From contig NZ_CP103371.1 of the NCBI RefSeq assembly GCF_024802625.1, positions 3,968,001-4,032,000 on the forward strand: a stretch of 64,000 nt of DNA, in the 5' to 3' direction. The stretch is from Massilia sp. H6. Lineage in GTDB: Bacteria; Pseudomonadota; Gammaproteobacteria; Burkholderiales; Burkholderiaceae_D. The notes under the pieces are model-generated. The model did no database searches and was not told where the DNA came from. It saw only the letters and a program-made list of their open reading frames with translations. Below, piece after piece: positions 55,695 to 64,000 of the stretch. Every line of letters starts with the position of its first letter. Positions within the stretch are counted from its first letter, which is position 1. The position numbers and the translations under genes are program-made.

Positions 55695-57147
55695 GAAATT
55701 CATCCGCAAAATCCTGGGCGTCAAGGACGACGGCCGCGACCCGACCGAACCGGTCATTCTCGGACCCGACCAGCACCGCATCGATCCGCGCCTGGTCTCG
55801 AGCAACGCCATCAAGGTCACGCAAACCCTGCAAGAGGCCGGCTACCAGGCCTTCGTGGTCGGCGGCGCCGTGCGCGACCTGCTGCTGGGCGTCAAGCCAA
55901 AAGACTTCGACATCGCCACCAACGCCACGCCCGAGCAGGTCAAGCGCCTGTTCCGGCGCGCTTTCATCATTGGCCGGCGCTTCCAGATCGTGCACGTGAT
56001 GTTCGGCCAGGACCTGCTCGAGGTCACCACCTTCCGCGGCAACGGCAGCGACGCTGCGCCCAAGGACGAGCATGGCCGGGTCCTGCGCGACAACAGCTTC
56101 GGGCCGCAGCACGAAGACGCCGCGCGCCGCGACTTCACCATCAACGCCATGTACTACGACCCGGCCACCGAAACGGTGCTCGACTACCATGGCGGCATCG
56201 AAGACATCCGCGCCAAGCTGCTGCGCATCATCGGCATGCCAGAGGCGCGCTACCGCGAAGATCCGGTGCGCATGCTGCGCGTGGTGCGCTTCGCGGCCAA
56301 GCTGGGCTTCACCATCGAGCCGACCACGCGCGCGCCGATTCCTGTCATGGCGCCGCTGATCGACAACGTGCCGGCGGCGCGCGTGTTCGACGAAATGCTC
56401 AAGCTGCTGCTGTCGGGCCACGCGCTGGCCTGCCTGCGCGAGCTGCGCTCGGCCGGCCTGCACCATGGCCTGCTGCCGCTGCTCGACGTCGTGCTGGAGC
56501 AGCCGATCGGCATGAAGTTCGTTACCCTGGCGCTGGAATCGACCGACAGCCGGGTCAAGGCCGGCAAGGGCGTCTCGCCCGGCTTCCTGTTCGCTTCGCT
56601 GCTGTGGCACCAGGTGCTGGAAAAATGGAATGCCTACCGCGCCGCCGGCGAAGCGCCGATCCCGGCCCTGCACCTGGCCGCCGACGACGTGCTGGACACG
56701 CAAACCGACAACCTGGCCCTGCAGCGCCGCATCGCCACCGACATGCGCGACATCTGGGCCATGCAGCCGCGCTTCGAGCGCCGCACCGGCAAGGCGCCGT
56801 TCAAGCTGCTCGAGCACCCGCGCTTTCGCGCCGGCTACGACTTCTTGCTGCTGCGCTGCGAATCGGGCGAGCTGCCTGAAGAAGTGGGCCAATGGTGGAC
56901 CGCGTTCTACGCGGCCGAAGGCGGCGAGCGCGAGCAGTTGCTGGTCTCGGCCAATTCGGGCGGCCGCCGCTCCGTCGGGTACCGCGCCAACGTGGCCTCG
57001 GTCTCGAACGACAGCCAGGCGGGCGAGGGCCAGGGCGGCGAGAGCCAGCCGGCGCCGAAACGCAAGCGCGCGCCGCGCCGTGGCCCGCGCAAAACCGCTG
57101 GCGGCGAAGGCGCGCCAGCCAGCGTCCAGGGCGGCAGCGAGAAATGA
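55687..57147 (+). CDS. pcnB: Poly(A) polymerase I
   Basis: 486 residues. Class II nucleotidyltransferase core: VVGGAVRDLLLGVKPKDFDIATNATPEQVKRLFRRAFIIGRRFQIVHV, RRDFTINAMYYDP, and YREDPVRMLRVVRFAAKLGF. The C-terminus is long and Lys/Arg-rich (KRKRAPRRGPRKTAGG), as in PcnB rather than the CCA-adding enzyme. It polyadenylates RNA 3' ends for decay. The start overlaps the HAD gene by 8 bp. Confidence 0.94.
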   Translation: MIKKFIRKILGVKDDGRDPTEPVILGPDQHRIDPRLVSSNAIKVTQTLQEAGYQAFVVGGAVRDLLLGVKPKDFDIATNATPEQVKRLFRRAFIIGRRFQIVHVMFGQDLLEVTTFRGNGSDAAPKDEHGRVLRDNSFGPQHEDAARRDFTINAMYYDPATETVLDYHGGIEDIRAKLLRIIGMPEARYREDPVRMLRVVRFAAKLGFTIEPTTRAPIPVMAPLIDNVPAARVFDEMLKLLLSGHALACLRELRSAGLHHGLLPLLDVVLEQPIGMKFVTLALESTDSRVKAGKGVSPGFLFASLLWHQVLEKWNAYRAAGEAPIPALHLAADDVLDTQTDNLALQRRIATDMRDIWAMQPRFERRTGKAPFKLLEHPRFRAGYDFLLLRCESGELPEEVGQWWTAFYAAEGGEREQLLVSANSGGRRSVGYRANVASVSNDSQAGEGQGGESQPAPKRKRAPRRGPRKTAGGEGAPASVQGGSEK

Positions 57148-57617
57148 TCGCCTGGGTCGGCATCGGCGCCAACCTGGGCCAGGCGCGGGCCAATGTGCTT
57201 GACGCGCTGGCCCGGCTCGCCCTGCTGCCCGACACCAGCGTGCTGCGCGCGTCCAGCCTGTACCGCACGGCGCCGGTCGATTCCAGCGGCGCCGACTACA
57301 TCAACGCGGTCGCCTGCATCGACACCACGCTCGCCCCGCACGCACTGCTGGCCGCGCTGCAGGACATCGAACTGGCGCACGGCCGCGAGCGGCCCTACCG
57401 CAATGCGCCGCGCACGCTCGACCTCGACCTGTTGCTCGCTGGCGACGAGACCATCGCCACCGATACCTTGACCGTGCCGCATCCGCGCATGCACGAGCGC
57501 GCCTTCGTGCTGGCGCCGCTGACCGAGATCGCCCCCGGGCTCGAGATTCCCGGCCGCGGCCCGGCGCGCGACTTCCTGCCCCTGGTAGCGAACCAGGCCA
57601 TCGCCAGGATCGCCTGA
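57144..57617 (+). CDS. folK: 2-amino-4-hydroxy-6-hydroxymethyldihydropteridine diphosphokinase
   Basis: 157 residues. [53 protein letters not shown] and [16 protein letters not shown] are the HPPK signatures; it pyrophosphorylates the pterin for folate synthesis. The start overlaps the pcnB stop (ATGA). Confidence 0.96.
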   Translation: MIAWVGIGANLGQARANVLDALARLALLPDTSVLRASSLYRTAPVDSSGADYINAVACIDTTLAPHALLAALQDIELAHGRERPYRNAPRTLDLDLLLAGDETIATDTLTVPHPRMHERAFVLAPLTEIAPGLEIPGRGPARDFLPLVANQAIARIA

Positions 57618-57691
57618 CAGGCGGGGGCTGCAGATTTGCGGCAGCCGCATTACACTACGCATTTTCGAACGACCGTTTTATAAGGAACTCC

Positions 57692-58540
57692 ATGAGCGCT
57701 TACCTGCAGGGCCAGGACCCGGCCGCCAACGACGCACCGAAACGCGCGCGCAAGGCCGTCACCGCGCCTTCGCTGCTGGCCATGCGCGCCGCAGGCGAGA
57801 AGATCGCGATGCTCACTGCCTACGACGCCAGCTTCGCTGCGCTGATGGACCGCTGCTCGGTCGACGTGCTGCTGATCGGCGATTCGCTCGGCATGGTCTG
57901 CGCCGGCTACGACTCGACCCTGCCGGTAACGGTGCCTGATGTGGCGTACCACACGGCCTCGGTCGCGCGCGGCAGCAAGCTGGCGCTGGTGCTGGCCGAT
58001 ATGCCCTTCGGCAGCTACACGACGCCCGTCGAAGCCTACAACAACGCCGTTACCTTGATGCGCGCCGGCGCCCAGATGGTCAAGATCGAAGGCGGCGCCT
58101 GGCTGGCCGAGACGGTACGCTTTCTGGTGGAACGCGGCATTCCGGTGTGCGCCCACATCGGGCTGACCCCGCAGTTCGTGCACACGTTTGGGGGCTTCAA
58201 AGTGCAGGGCAAGACCGATGCCGCGGCCGAGCAGCTCAAGGCCGACGCCCTGGCACTGCAGGCGGCGGGCGCGTCGATGGTGGTGCTCGAAGCAATTCCA
58301 GCGGCGCTGGGCAAAGAAGTCACCGAGCTGCTCGGCATTCCCACCATCGGCATCGGCGCCGGCCCCGACTGCTCCGGCCAGGTGCTGGTGATGCATGACC
58401 TGCTGGGTGTCTTCCCGGGTCACAAGGCACGCTTCGTGAAAAATTTCATGGAAGGCCAGGCCAGCATCGACGCGGCCGTGACGAGCTATGTAACGGCGGT
58501 CAAGGACGGCAGCTTCCCGGGGCCGGAGCACTGCTTCTGA
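57692..58540 (+). CDS. panB: 3-methyl-2-oxobutanoate hydroxymethyltransferase
   Basis: 282 residues. [53 protein letters not shown] and CAHIGLTPQ are PanB signatures; catalytic Glu in [14 protein letters not shown]. It makes ketopantoate for pantothenate and CoA. The 74-bp gap after folK may hold its own promoter. panC is not in the window. Confidence 0.95.
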   Translation: MSAYLQGQDPAANDAPKRARKAVTAPSLLAMRAAGEKIAMLTAYDASFAALMDRCSVDVLLIGDSLGMVCAGYDSTLPVTVPDVAYHTASVARGSKLALVLADMPFGSYTTPVEAYNNAVTLMRAGAQMVKIEGGAWLAETVRFLVERGIPVCAHIGLTPQFVHTFGGFKVQGKTDAAAEQLKADALALQAAGASMVVLEAIPAALGKEVTELLGIPTIGIGAGPDCSGQVLVMHDLLGVFPGHKARFVKNFMEGQASIDAAVTSYVTAVKDGSFPGPEHCF

Positions 58541-58550
58541 GGTGACGGCC

Positions 58551-59066
58551 ATGGACAGGCAATCGAGCGTTCCTGCTGCGCGTCTGTTTCTTGCCCTGTG
58601 GCCCGACCCGGCCATGCGTGACCTGCTGCTGCAACGGCGCGACGCCTGGCACTGGCCCAGGGGCGCCACGCCGGTTGCTGCCGACAAGCTGCACCTCACC
58701 CTGCATTTCCTTGGCGCCCAGCCGGGTGAACGGCTGCAGGAATTCATCGATGGTTTCAGCGTGCCGTTCGAACCGTTCCGGCTCGACCTGACGACTGCGC
58801 TCGTCTGGCACAACGGGGTCGCAGTGCTGGAACCGGATCGAGCGCCGCCCCAACTGCTGGCGCTGCATGCGCGCCTGGCCGACGCACTTGTGGCGCTCGG
58901 CCTGCACCCGGAGGCGCGCCCCTACCGGCCGCACGTGACGATGGCACGCCGCGCCAGCGGGGCGCTGCCCGCTTCGAGCGGCCCGCCCCTCGCCTGGGAT
59001 GTGCGCGGCTACGCGCTGGTGCAGTCCACGGGCGGCCTGTACACGGTATTGCGCGATTACCGCTAA
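58551..59066 (+). CDS. thpR: RNA 2',3'-cyclic phosphodiesterase (2H family)
   Basis: 171 residues. The two HxT/S motifs, HLTLHF and HVTMAR, and RLFLALWPDPAMRDLL at the start identify the ThpR/LigT family, whose members open 2',3'-cyclic phosphates at RNA ends. AGGTGA precedes the ATG at 58551 by six bases; an in-frame GTG at 58542 lies inside that site. Confidence 0.93.
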   Translation: MDRQSSVPAARLFLALWPDPAMRDLLLQRRDAWHWPRGATPVAADKLHLTLHFLGAQPGERLQEFIDGFSVPFEPFRLDLTTALVWHNGVAVLEPDRAPPQLLALHARLADALVALGLHPEARPYRPHVTMARRASGALPASSGPPLAWDVRGYALVQSTGGLYTVLRDYR

Positions 59067-59093
59067 GCCCCAGGCCTTGGCTGGGGCTTAGCG
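59061..59093. terminator. Perfect hairpin shared by convergent genes
   Basis: A perfect 13-bp stem, CGCTAAGCCCCAG (59061-59073) with its complement (59081-59093), around a 7-base loop. It contains the stop codons of thpR and of the opposite membrane protein gene. Confidence 0.8.
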
Positions 59094-59828
59094 CAGTACC
59101 ACCTCGCCCACCGAACGGGCTTCTGGCGCAACCGCCTGCATACCCCACCCTGCGCCAGCCACGAGGATCGTGGTCAGGATGAACGGCACCATCGTGCGCT
59201 TGAGCGCCGCAACCATCCAGTGCTGCGGGTCCAGCACCCGCAGCCGCCGGTACAGGCCCGCGGCCAGCAACCCGTCGACCAAAATCTCGGCAAACAGGAT
59301 CGGCGCCGACCAGATCACGAACAGCGACGAAAACGCGATGCCCAGGGCAAGCAGGAGCACAACGAGAGGGATCGCCCCCTCGTCCGCATGCCCGACGATG
59401 CCGAGCGGCTTGTCGCCGACGGCATCGGCCACGCCGTCTCCGGTGCCAAAATCGACATTGGCGCTGGCGCCGCCGCCGTCGAAGCTGCCGCCGCCACCGC
59501 GAAAACTGGCCGCGCCTGCGGCGCCTTGTCCGGCGTTGGCGTCGGCCGGAACCAGCTCGAGGAAATCGGCCGCACTCGCACGCAACCATATCCAGAGCAG
59601 CAGCAAAAACACGATGTAGGCCACGCCCATCGCCAGCGCGTAGCGCAGCGCCATCGTATCGATTCCGGCGGCGAGCATGGCCGCCGAGGCGCCGAAGCCG
59701 GCCAGGCCGGTGAGCGACACCAGGATGAACATCTGGATGCGGGGGAAGCCTTCGCGCAGCAGGCGCGCACGGATGGTGGCTACTGCACTGGCACGCGTGA
59801 TGCGGTGGGGTTCCGGGTGAGGAAGCAC
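59088..59828 (-). CDS. Membrane protein with glycine-rich loop, function unknown
   Basis: 246 residues. Membrane segments near 32-50, 62-82, 150-172 and 222-240. Between the second and third lies a 50-residue low-complexity loop rich in Gly, Ala and Ser, including RGGGGSFDGGGAS. I do not recognise the family with confidence; the Gly-rich tract alone also occurs in TPM-domain proteins. It stands alone and is convergent with thpR. Confidence 0.75.
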   Translation of the reverse strand: MLPHPEPHRITRASAVATIRARLLREGFPRIQMFILVSLTGLAGFGASAAMLAAGIDTMALRYALAMGVAYIVFLLLLWIWLRASAADFLELVPADANAGQGAAGAASFRGGGGSFDGGGASANVDFGTGDGVADAVGDKPLGIVGHADEGAIPLVVLLLALGIAFSSLFVIWSAPILFAEILVDGLLAAGLYRRLRVLDPQHWMVAALKRTMVPFILTTILVAGAGWGMQAVAPEARSVGEVVLR

Positions 59829-60290
59829 TTTTACCTCGAGTGTGAGACCACGGCGCCATCGTCAGGAGCCAGCGTTAAGTAGGGCCGGCAAATACCACGA
59901 ACTGAACTTGGCGCATAACGCCCGCACTGGTCGATTGCATGCCGCTGAAGGTGCTCAGTGTACAAGGATTGCATTCCGAAAAACACGCGAAAACTATCGG
60001 CCTGGATCGATCATCCTTGTGCGTCTTTGCTACCAATTTCATGCAGGACAGGTAGCGATAGTCGGCGCATCGGTGAATTGCTACACTGGGCCGCTGCATT
60101 GCGCGTTGCACTTGATTGCCAGGCTTTCGCAATCCGCGCCGTTTTCCTGCGATCCGTCGCACGGCTTGCCACACGGGCTGCCAACCGGGACGCGTCGCGC
60201 GTCTTGCGGGACATGGCGGTCTAGGTGGCATCCGCGACCAGCCTGTCCGCTTCCAACTTACCAAACATTCACGAACAAACCTGAAGACAC
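59829..60290. other. Intergenic region, 462 bp, no gene seen
   Basis: Upstream of two divergently transcribed transcription units. It has lower GC than its flanks and contains open frames on both strands (for example 59842-60294 plus, 59875-60315 minus), but their translations lack conserved character. No structured RNA or operator was recognised by eye. Confidence 0.55.
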
Positions 60291-60467
60291 ATGAAAACCT
60301 TCCTGGCCATGGCACTCGGCGGCGCAGCCGGCACCCTCATCTATACCGGCTGGATCAGCAGCGCCCAGGAGCTGGATTGGGGCCGCGCGCTATTCGTTGG
60401 CATCGCCGTCGGCTTCGGCGCGATTTTCTGGCCGCAGAAAAAGGCGAACCAAGCCACGCATCCGTGA
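60291..60467 (+). CDS. Small membrane protein (58 residues)
   Basis: Not previously obvious because of its size: ATG at 60291, TGA at 60465. The translation is coherent, with two hydrophobic segments (about 4-20 with GGAAGTLIYTGW, and 33-48 with FVGIAVGFGAIFWP) and a basic C-terminal tail (KKANQATHP), typical of a two-pass inner-membrane protein. It precedes another small membrane gene by 12 bp. No function known. Confidence 0.75.
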   Translation: MKTFLAMALGGAAGTLIYTGWISSAQELDWGRALFVGIAVGFGAIFWPQKKANQATHP

Positions 60468-60479
60468 GCGAAGTCGACC

Positions 60480-60869
60480 ATGCCACCTCTACGTTTTCTC
60501 GTCTTCGTCGGCGTTTCCCTGGTCGTCTTCGGCGCCATCCTGCGCTGGACCTTGCGTGCCCGCGCGCTGCCACCGAAGGCCGGCATGATTGCCGGCCTGG
60601 CGTTCGTGGTCGTGGTACTCGGCATGGTGTTCGCGAAATTCGGCGCCACTGCCGGGCTGCCCTGGCCGGTATACTATGGCGTGCCGGCCGCGACGACACT
60701 GGCCCTGCCGCCGCTGGTGCTGCGCATGCACACGCGCGAGTTTGGCATGTACGTCGTGCTGGCGTTTGCCTCGTCGCCGGCAATCCACGCGTTCTTCTCG
60801 TTCTTCGTCGGCTGGCATGAATACATGCCGTTCTGGCGCATTGCGTCGCTGTGGGAGCTGGGCGCCTGA
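60480..60869 (+). CDS. Small membrane protein of unknown function (129 residues)
   Basis: Four hydrophobic segments (about 5-22, 34-50, 65-80, 92-112) and aromatic-rich C-terminus (FFVGWHEYMPFWRIASLWELG). The family is not recognised. It lies 12 bp after the 58-residue gene and 37 bp before the acetyltransferase gene, so the three may be one transcript. Confidence 0.75.
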   Translation: MPPLRFLVFVGVSLVVFGAILRWTLRARALPPKAGMIAGLAFVVVVLGMVFAKFGATAGLPWPVYYGVPAATTLALPPLVLRMHTREFGMYVVLAFASSPAIHAFFSFFVGWHEYMPFWRIASLWELGA

Positions 60870-60906
60870 TGTACATTATCAGCCATTGAAAACGACTGCA
60901 CCTGCC

Positions 60907-61545
60907 ATGCCGCACCCCGATCCGGATAACCCATTTCCCCTGCCAGGCTTTGCACAGGTGTGCTTTTTAAAAAACCTGATCACGCGCCCGAACATCGAGG
61001 TCGGCGCATTCACGTATTACGATGATCCGGACGGTGTCCAGAACTTCGAGAACAACGTGCTCTACCATTTTCCGTTCATCGGAGATCGCCTGCGCATCGG
61101 TAAATTCTGCGCGATCGCGCGCGGCGTGAAGTTCATCATGAATGGCGCCAGCCACCAGATGGACGGGATCTCGACCTACCCATTCTTTATTTTCGGGAAT
61201 GGATGGGAAGACGCGCGGCCAGCCGAGGGCGAGTTGCCGTACAAGGGTGACACCGTCATCGGCAACGACGTCTGGATCGGCTTCGACGCGCTGATCATGC
61301 CGGGAGTGACAATCGGCGATGGCGCCATTATTGCGGCGCGCTCGGTGGTCACGGGCGACGTACCCGCGTATGCCATCGTGGGTGGGAACCCGGCCCGGGT
61401 CGTGCGCGCGCGCTTCGACGCCGTGCACGCAGGCCGGCTGGTGACGCTGGCCTGGTGGGACCGTCCGCTAGCGTGGATCACCAGGCACCTCGACCTGATT
61501 CGCGGAGGCGACGTCGACGCGCTCGAACGCGCCGCACGAAACTGA
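60907..61545 (+). CDS. Vat/CatB-like xenobiotic acetyltransferase (left-handed beta-helix)
   Basis: 212 residues. The hexapeptide-repeat core and the characteristic order RPNIEVGAFTYYDD, NFENNVLYHFPFIGD, IGKFCAIARGVKFIMNGASHQMDGISTYPF (catalytic His in the loop), and VIGNDVWIGFDALIMPGVTIGDGAIIAARSVV are those of streptogramin A and chloramphenicol O-acetyltransferases of the XAT group. The similarity to Vat proteins is strong from memory, but chromosomal homologues may act on other alcohols, so drug resistance is not proven. Confidence 0.9.
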   Translation: MPHPDPDNPFPLPGFAQVCFLKNLITRPNIEVGAFTYYDDPDGVQNFENNVLYHFPFIGDRLRIGKFCAIARGVKFIMNGASHQMDGISTYPFFIFGNGWEDARPAEGELPYKGDTVIGNDVWIGFDALIMPGVTIGDGAIIAARSVVTGDVPAYAIVGGNPARVVRARFDAVHAGRLVTLAWWDRPLAWITRHLDLIRGGDVDALERAARN

Positions 61546-61565
61546 CGCGGCGCCAGCAAAAGCGT

Positions 61566-63068
61566 TCAGCCGATCCGGATCCAGGTCGTCTTCAACTCCG
61601 TGTACTTGTCGAAGGCATGCAGCGACTTGTCGCGCCCGTTGCCCGACTGTTTATAGCCGCCGAAGGGCACGGTGATGTCGTCGTTGTCGTACTGGTTGAC
61701 GTGCACGGTGCCGGCGCGCAGGGCGCGCGAGGCGCGGATCGCCTTGGTCATGTCGGCCGTCCACACGCCCGCCGCCAGTCCGTAGGGCGTGGCGTTGGCC
61801 TGCCGCACCGCCTCGTCGAGGTCGGTGAACGACAGCACCGACAGCACTGGCCCGAAGATCTCTTCGCGCGCGATGCGCATGTCGGGCTCGACGCCGTCGA
61901 ACAGCGTCGGCTCGATGAACAGGCCGCCGCTGTCCTGGCGCACCGCATTGCCGCCCGCGAGCAGGCGCGCGCCGCCGTTCTTGCCCTCTTCGATATAGCC
62001 GAGCACCGTCTTCATCTGGATCGGGTCGACAATGGCGCCCATCACAGTCGATGGGTCGAGCGGGTCGCCCGGTGTATAGCGCGGCATCAGCGCCAGCGCT
62101 TTCTCCAGGAAAGCATCCTTGATCGAGGCTTCCACGAACAGGCGCGAAGGCGCATTGCAGCTTTCGCCCTGGTTGAAATAGATCGAACCGATCGCGCTTT
62201 CCACCGCGGCGTCCAGGTCCGGGCAGTCGGCGCAGACGATGTTGGCCGACTTGCCGCCAAGTTCAGTCCAGGCGCGCTTCAGGTTCGACTGGCCGGCCAT
62301 CTGCAGGATCTGCTTGCCCACGCCGGTGGAGCCGGTGAAGCCGATACAGTCGACATCCATGTGCAGTGCCAGCGCGCTGCCGACTTCATTGCCAAAGCCA
62401 GGCAGCACATTGAACACGCCCGGCGGGATGCCCGCCTCCAGCGCCAGCTCGGCCAGCCGCAGGGCGCTGAGCGGCGATTTCTCGGATGGCTTGAGGATGA
62501 CGCTGTTGCCGGCGGCAAGCGCCGGGGCGATCTTCCAGGCCGCCATCAGCATCGGGTAATTCCACGGCACGATCGCCGCCACCACGCCGACCGGCTCGCG
62601 CTGAATCAGGGCCAGGCTGTCTTCGGCGGTGGGCGCGACCTGGTCGTAGATCTTGTCGATCGCCTCGCCATACCAGCGGATGCAGTTCTGCGCCTGCTGC
62701 ACGTCCACGGCCAGGCTGTAGCGGATGGGTTTCCCCATGTCGAGGGTTTCCAGCAGCGCCAGTTCGTCGCGGTTCTCGAGCATCAGGTCGGCGAAGCGGA
62801 TCAGGGCGCGCTTGCGCCTGGCGGGCGCCTGGCCAGCCCAGCGCCGGTCTTCGAAGGCGGCGCGGCTGGCGGCGACGGCGGCGTCGGCGTCGGCGGCGTC
62901 GCAGCGCGCGACTTCGGCCAGCTTGCGGCCGTCGATCGGCGAGAGGCAGTCGAAGCGCGCGCTGCTGCGGGCGTCGACCCGGAACCCATCGATGAAGGCC
63001 CGACCGTCGATGGCCAGGCTGGCGGCCCGCTCGGTCCAGGAGGGGGTGGAACTGCGGCTATCGGACAT
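61566..63068 (-). CDS. puuC: Aldehyde dehydrogenase, PuuC-like (gamma-glutamyl-gamma-aminobutyraldehyde dehydrogenase)
   Basis: 500 residues. NAD(P)-binding GFTGSTGVGKQI, the catalytic Glu in TELGGKSANIV, and the active-site Cys in YFNQGESCNAPSRL. The N-terminus (IDGRAFIDGFRVDARSSARFDCLSPIDG) and total length fit the PuuC/putrescine group, though related ALDHs cannot be excluded. The ATG at 63068 is used; an in-frame ATG upstream at 63107 overlaps the operator-like repeat. It is divergent from the symporter. Confidence 0.88.
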   Translation of the reverse strand: MSDSRSSTPSWTERAASLAIDGRAFIDGFRVDARSSARFDCLSPIDGRKLAEVARCDAADADAAVAASRAAFEDRRWAGQAPARRKRALIRFADLMLENRDELALLETLDMGKPIRYSLAVDVQQAQNCIRWYGEAIDKIYDQVAPTAEDSLALIQREPVGVVAAIVPWNYPMLMAAWKIAPALAAGNSVILKPSEKSPLSALRLAELALEAGIPPGVFNVLPGFGNEVGSALALHMDVDCIGFTGSTGVGKQILQMAGQSNLKRAWTELGGKSANIVCADCPDLDAAVESAIGSIYFNQGESCNAPSRLFVEASIKDAFLEKALALMPRYTPGDPLDPSTVMGAIVDPIQMKTVLGYIEEGKNGGARLLAGGNAVRQDSGGLFIEPTLFDGVEPDMRIAREEIFGPVLSVLSFTDLDEAVRQANATPYGLAAGVWTADMTKAIRASRALRAGTVHVNQYDNDDITVPFGGYKQSGNGRDKSLHAFDKYTELKTTWIRIG

Positions 63069-63094
63069 GCTTTTTTCCTTCTCTGTTGAGCAAC

Positions 63095-63129
63095 ACTGGA
63101 TCAGCAAATACTAGCAAACTTGATCCAGT
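63095..63129. promoter_or_regulatory. Operator-like inverted repeat between puuC and symporter
   Basis: Perfect 9-bp arms ACTGGATCA (63095-63103) and TGATCCAGT (63121-63129), centred 26 bp apart, 27 bp upstream of the puuC start and 63 bp before the symporter start. It may be the binding site of a regulator controlling both divergent genes. Confidence 0.55.
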
Positions 63130-63191
63130 TGCCGAATTCTGCCTTTATAATCGCGGATTTTCCGCGCGAACATTTTCGGAGCGTCCACCGC

Positions 63192-64000
63192 ATGAACACC
63201 ACTTTGCTTGTTTTCGTCGCGCTTTACCTGCTCGGCACGCTGGGACTCGGGGTGTGGGCCGGCACGCGGATCAAGAATACCAGCGACTTTGCCGTGGCCG
63301 GACGCAGCCTGCCGCTGATCATGGTGATCACGACCACTTTCGCGACCTGGTTCGGCGCCGAGACCGTGATGGGCATCCCGGCCAAGTTCGTGCAGGGCGG
63401 CCTCAATGCCGTCATCGAAGACCCGTTCGGCGCCGGCATGTGCCTGATCCTGGTTGGTCTGTTCTTTGCCGCCAAGCTGTACAAGCTCAATCTGCTGACC
63501 ATCGGCGACTATTACCGCCAGCGCTACGGCAAGAGTATCGAGATTTTCTGTTCATTGGCCATCATCCTGAGCTACCTGGGCTGGGTGGCGGCGCAGATCA
63601 CGGCGCTGGGCCTGGTATTTACGGTATTGACCAATGGCGCCATGTCGCCTGCGCTGGGCATGCTGGTCGGTACCCTGGCGGTGCTGATCTATGTGGTGGT
63701 GGGCGGCTTCCTGGCGGTGGCCATTACCGACTTTATCCAGATGATCGTGCTGGTAGTCGGCATGAGCATCATCGCCGTCTTCGCGGCGGATCTTGCCGGC
63801 GGCACCGACAAGGTAATGGCAATGGCGCAGCAGGCCGACCTGTGGCGTGTGCTGCCGGAGCCGAGCTTCACCGACATCATGTTCTTCATTGGCGCGGCCG
63901 TGACCATGATGTTCGGCTCCATCCCGCAGCAGGACGTGTTCCAGCGCGTGATGTCGGCCAAGGATGCACCGACCGCGCGCACCGGTGCGGTGATCGGCGG
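63192..64000 (+). CDS. Sodium:solute symporter (partial, right edge)
   Basis: 269 visible residues; the gene runs off the right edge. LGTLGLGVWAGTRIKNTSDFAVAGRSLPL and ATWFGAETVMGIPAKFVQGGL are SSS-family N-terminal features, then about six membrane segments and GSIPQQDVFQRVMSAKDAPTARTGA. Position opposite the PuuC-like gene suggests transport of a polyamine-related or other catabolic substrate; this is inference only. Confidence 0.9.
   Translation, partial: MNTTLLVFVALYLLGTLGLGVWAGTRIKNTSDFAVAGRSLPLIMVITTTFATWFGAETVMGIPAKFVQGGLNAVIEDPFGAGMCLILVGLFFAAKLYKLNLLTIGDYYRQRYGKSIEIFCSLAIILSYLGWVAAQITALGLVFTVLTNGAMSPALGMLVGTLAVLIYVVVGGFLAVAITDFIQMIVLVVGMSIIAVFAADLAGGTDKVMAMAQQADLWRVLPEPSFTDIMFFIGAAVTMMFGSIPQQDVFQRVMSAKDAPTARTGAVIG

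Noticed and set aside
59842-60294. Possible genes in the 462-bp gap (both strands)
   Set aside because: Translations are Arg/Cys/His-rich without hydrophobic or domain pattern; no ribosome-binding sites.
1-64000. CRISPR arrays, rRNA or tRNA genes, prophage, toxin-antitoxin or restriction systems
   Set aside because: Looked for repeat-spacer patterns, tRNA-like cloverleaf ends and typical defence genes; none seen. Computed searches would be needed to exclude small RNAs.

Overview
The window is a GC-rich, gene-dense chromosomal segment of a betaproteobacterium. The gene order and protein sequences point to the Oxalobacteraceae, most like Massilia/Telluria/Janthinobacterium: recA-recX-DUF2889-sucC-sucD-pilA, pgk-pyk-fba-purC-purE-purK-sua5, and purM-AI-2E permease-hda-HAD-pcnB-folK-panB are all arrangements typical of Burkholderiales. 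The family assignment is inferred from remembered gene order, not from a search. No rRNA, tRNA, CRISPR array or prophage was seen. The only clear mobile gene is one IS1595-like transposase.

Layout. 1-2031: hybrid histidine kinase cut by the left edge. 2492-9626: pncC, a secreted phosphoesterase, a large M16 peptidase, a zinc-type ArsR/CDF efflux operon with an operator over the regulator's start codon, cysK and a periplasmic FKBP. 9661-15677: tcdA, an unusual single reading frame joining a hemerythrin domain to PdxH, cfa, msrA, a flavin reductase and gcdH. 15852-18917: a PAS-PAS-GGDEF-EAL protein and a JmjC-like cupin, separated by an inverted-repeat element. 19115-22312: transposase, OmpW and a GDSL lipoprotein.

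22551-31355 is a long leftward block: sua5, purK, purE, purC, fba, pyk, pgk, azlD and azlC, covering purine synthesis, lower glycolysis and amino-acid export. 31592-37047 holds a CHCC zinc-finger protein, a YheT-type hydrolase, an unknown protein, an M48 protease, moaC, a LysM lipoprotein and a DUF4386 membrane protein. 37226-44844 holds an S9 peptidase, a type IV pilin gene with a textbook sigma-54 promoter, sucCD, a DUF2889 gene, recX and recA; two tandem LexA boxes lie before recA.

45072-49768 is a four-gene, translationally coupled unit: response regulator, sensor kinase, DUF4212 subunit and sodium:solute symporter. The symporter carries an EF-hand-like loop. It is followed by a second S9 peptidase, then purM divergent from the AI-2E permease-hda-HAD-pcnB-folK chain, panB and thpR. 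The right end has three small co-directional genes ending in a Vat-like acetyltransferase, a PuuC-like aldehyde dehydrogenase, and a divergent symporter cut by the right edge; an inverted repeat lies in the shared promoter region of the last two.

Most of the window is ordinary housekeeping sequence. The items most worth attention are the hemerythrin-PdxH fusion, the duplicated LexA operator, the operator-over-start arrangement of the ArsR gene, the pilA promoter with its upstream box array, the EF-hand loop in the symporter, and the 86-bp inverted-repeat element that supplies a gene's stop codon.
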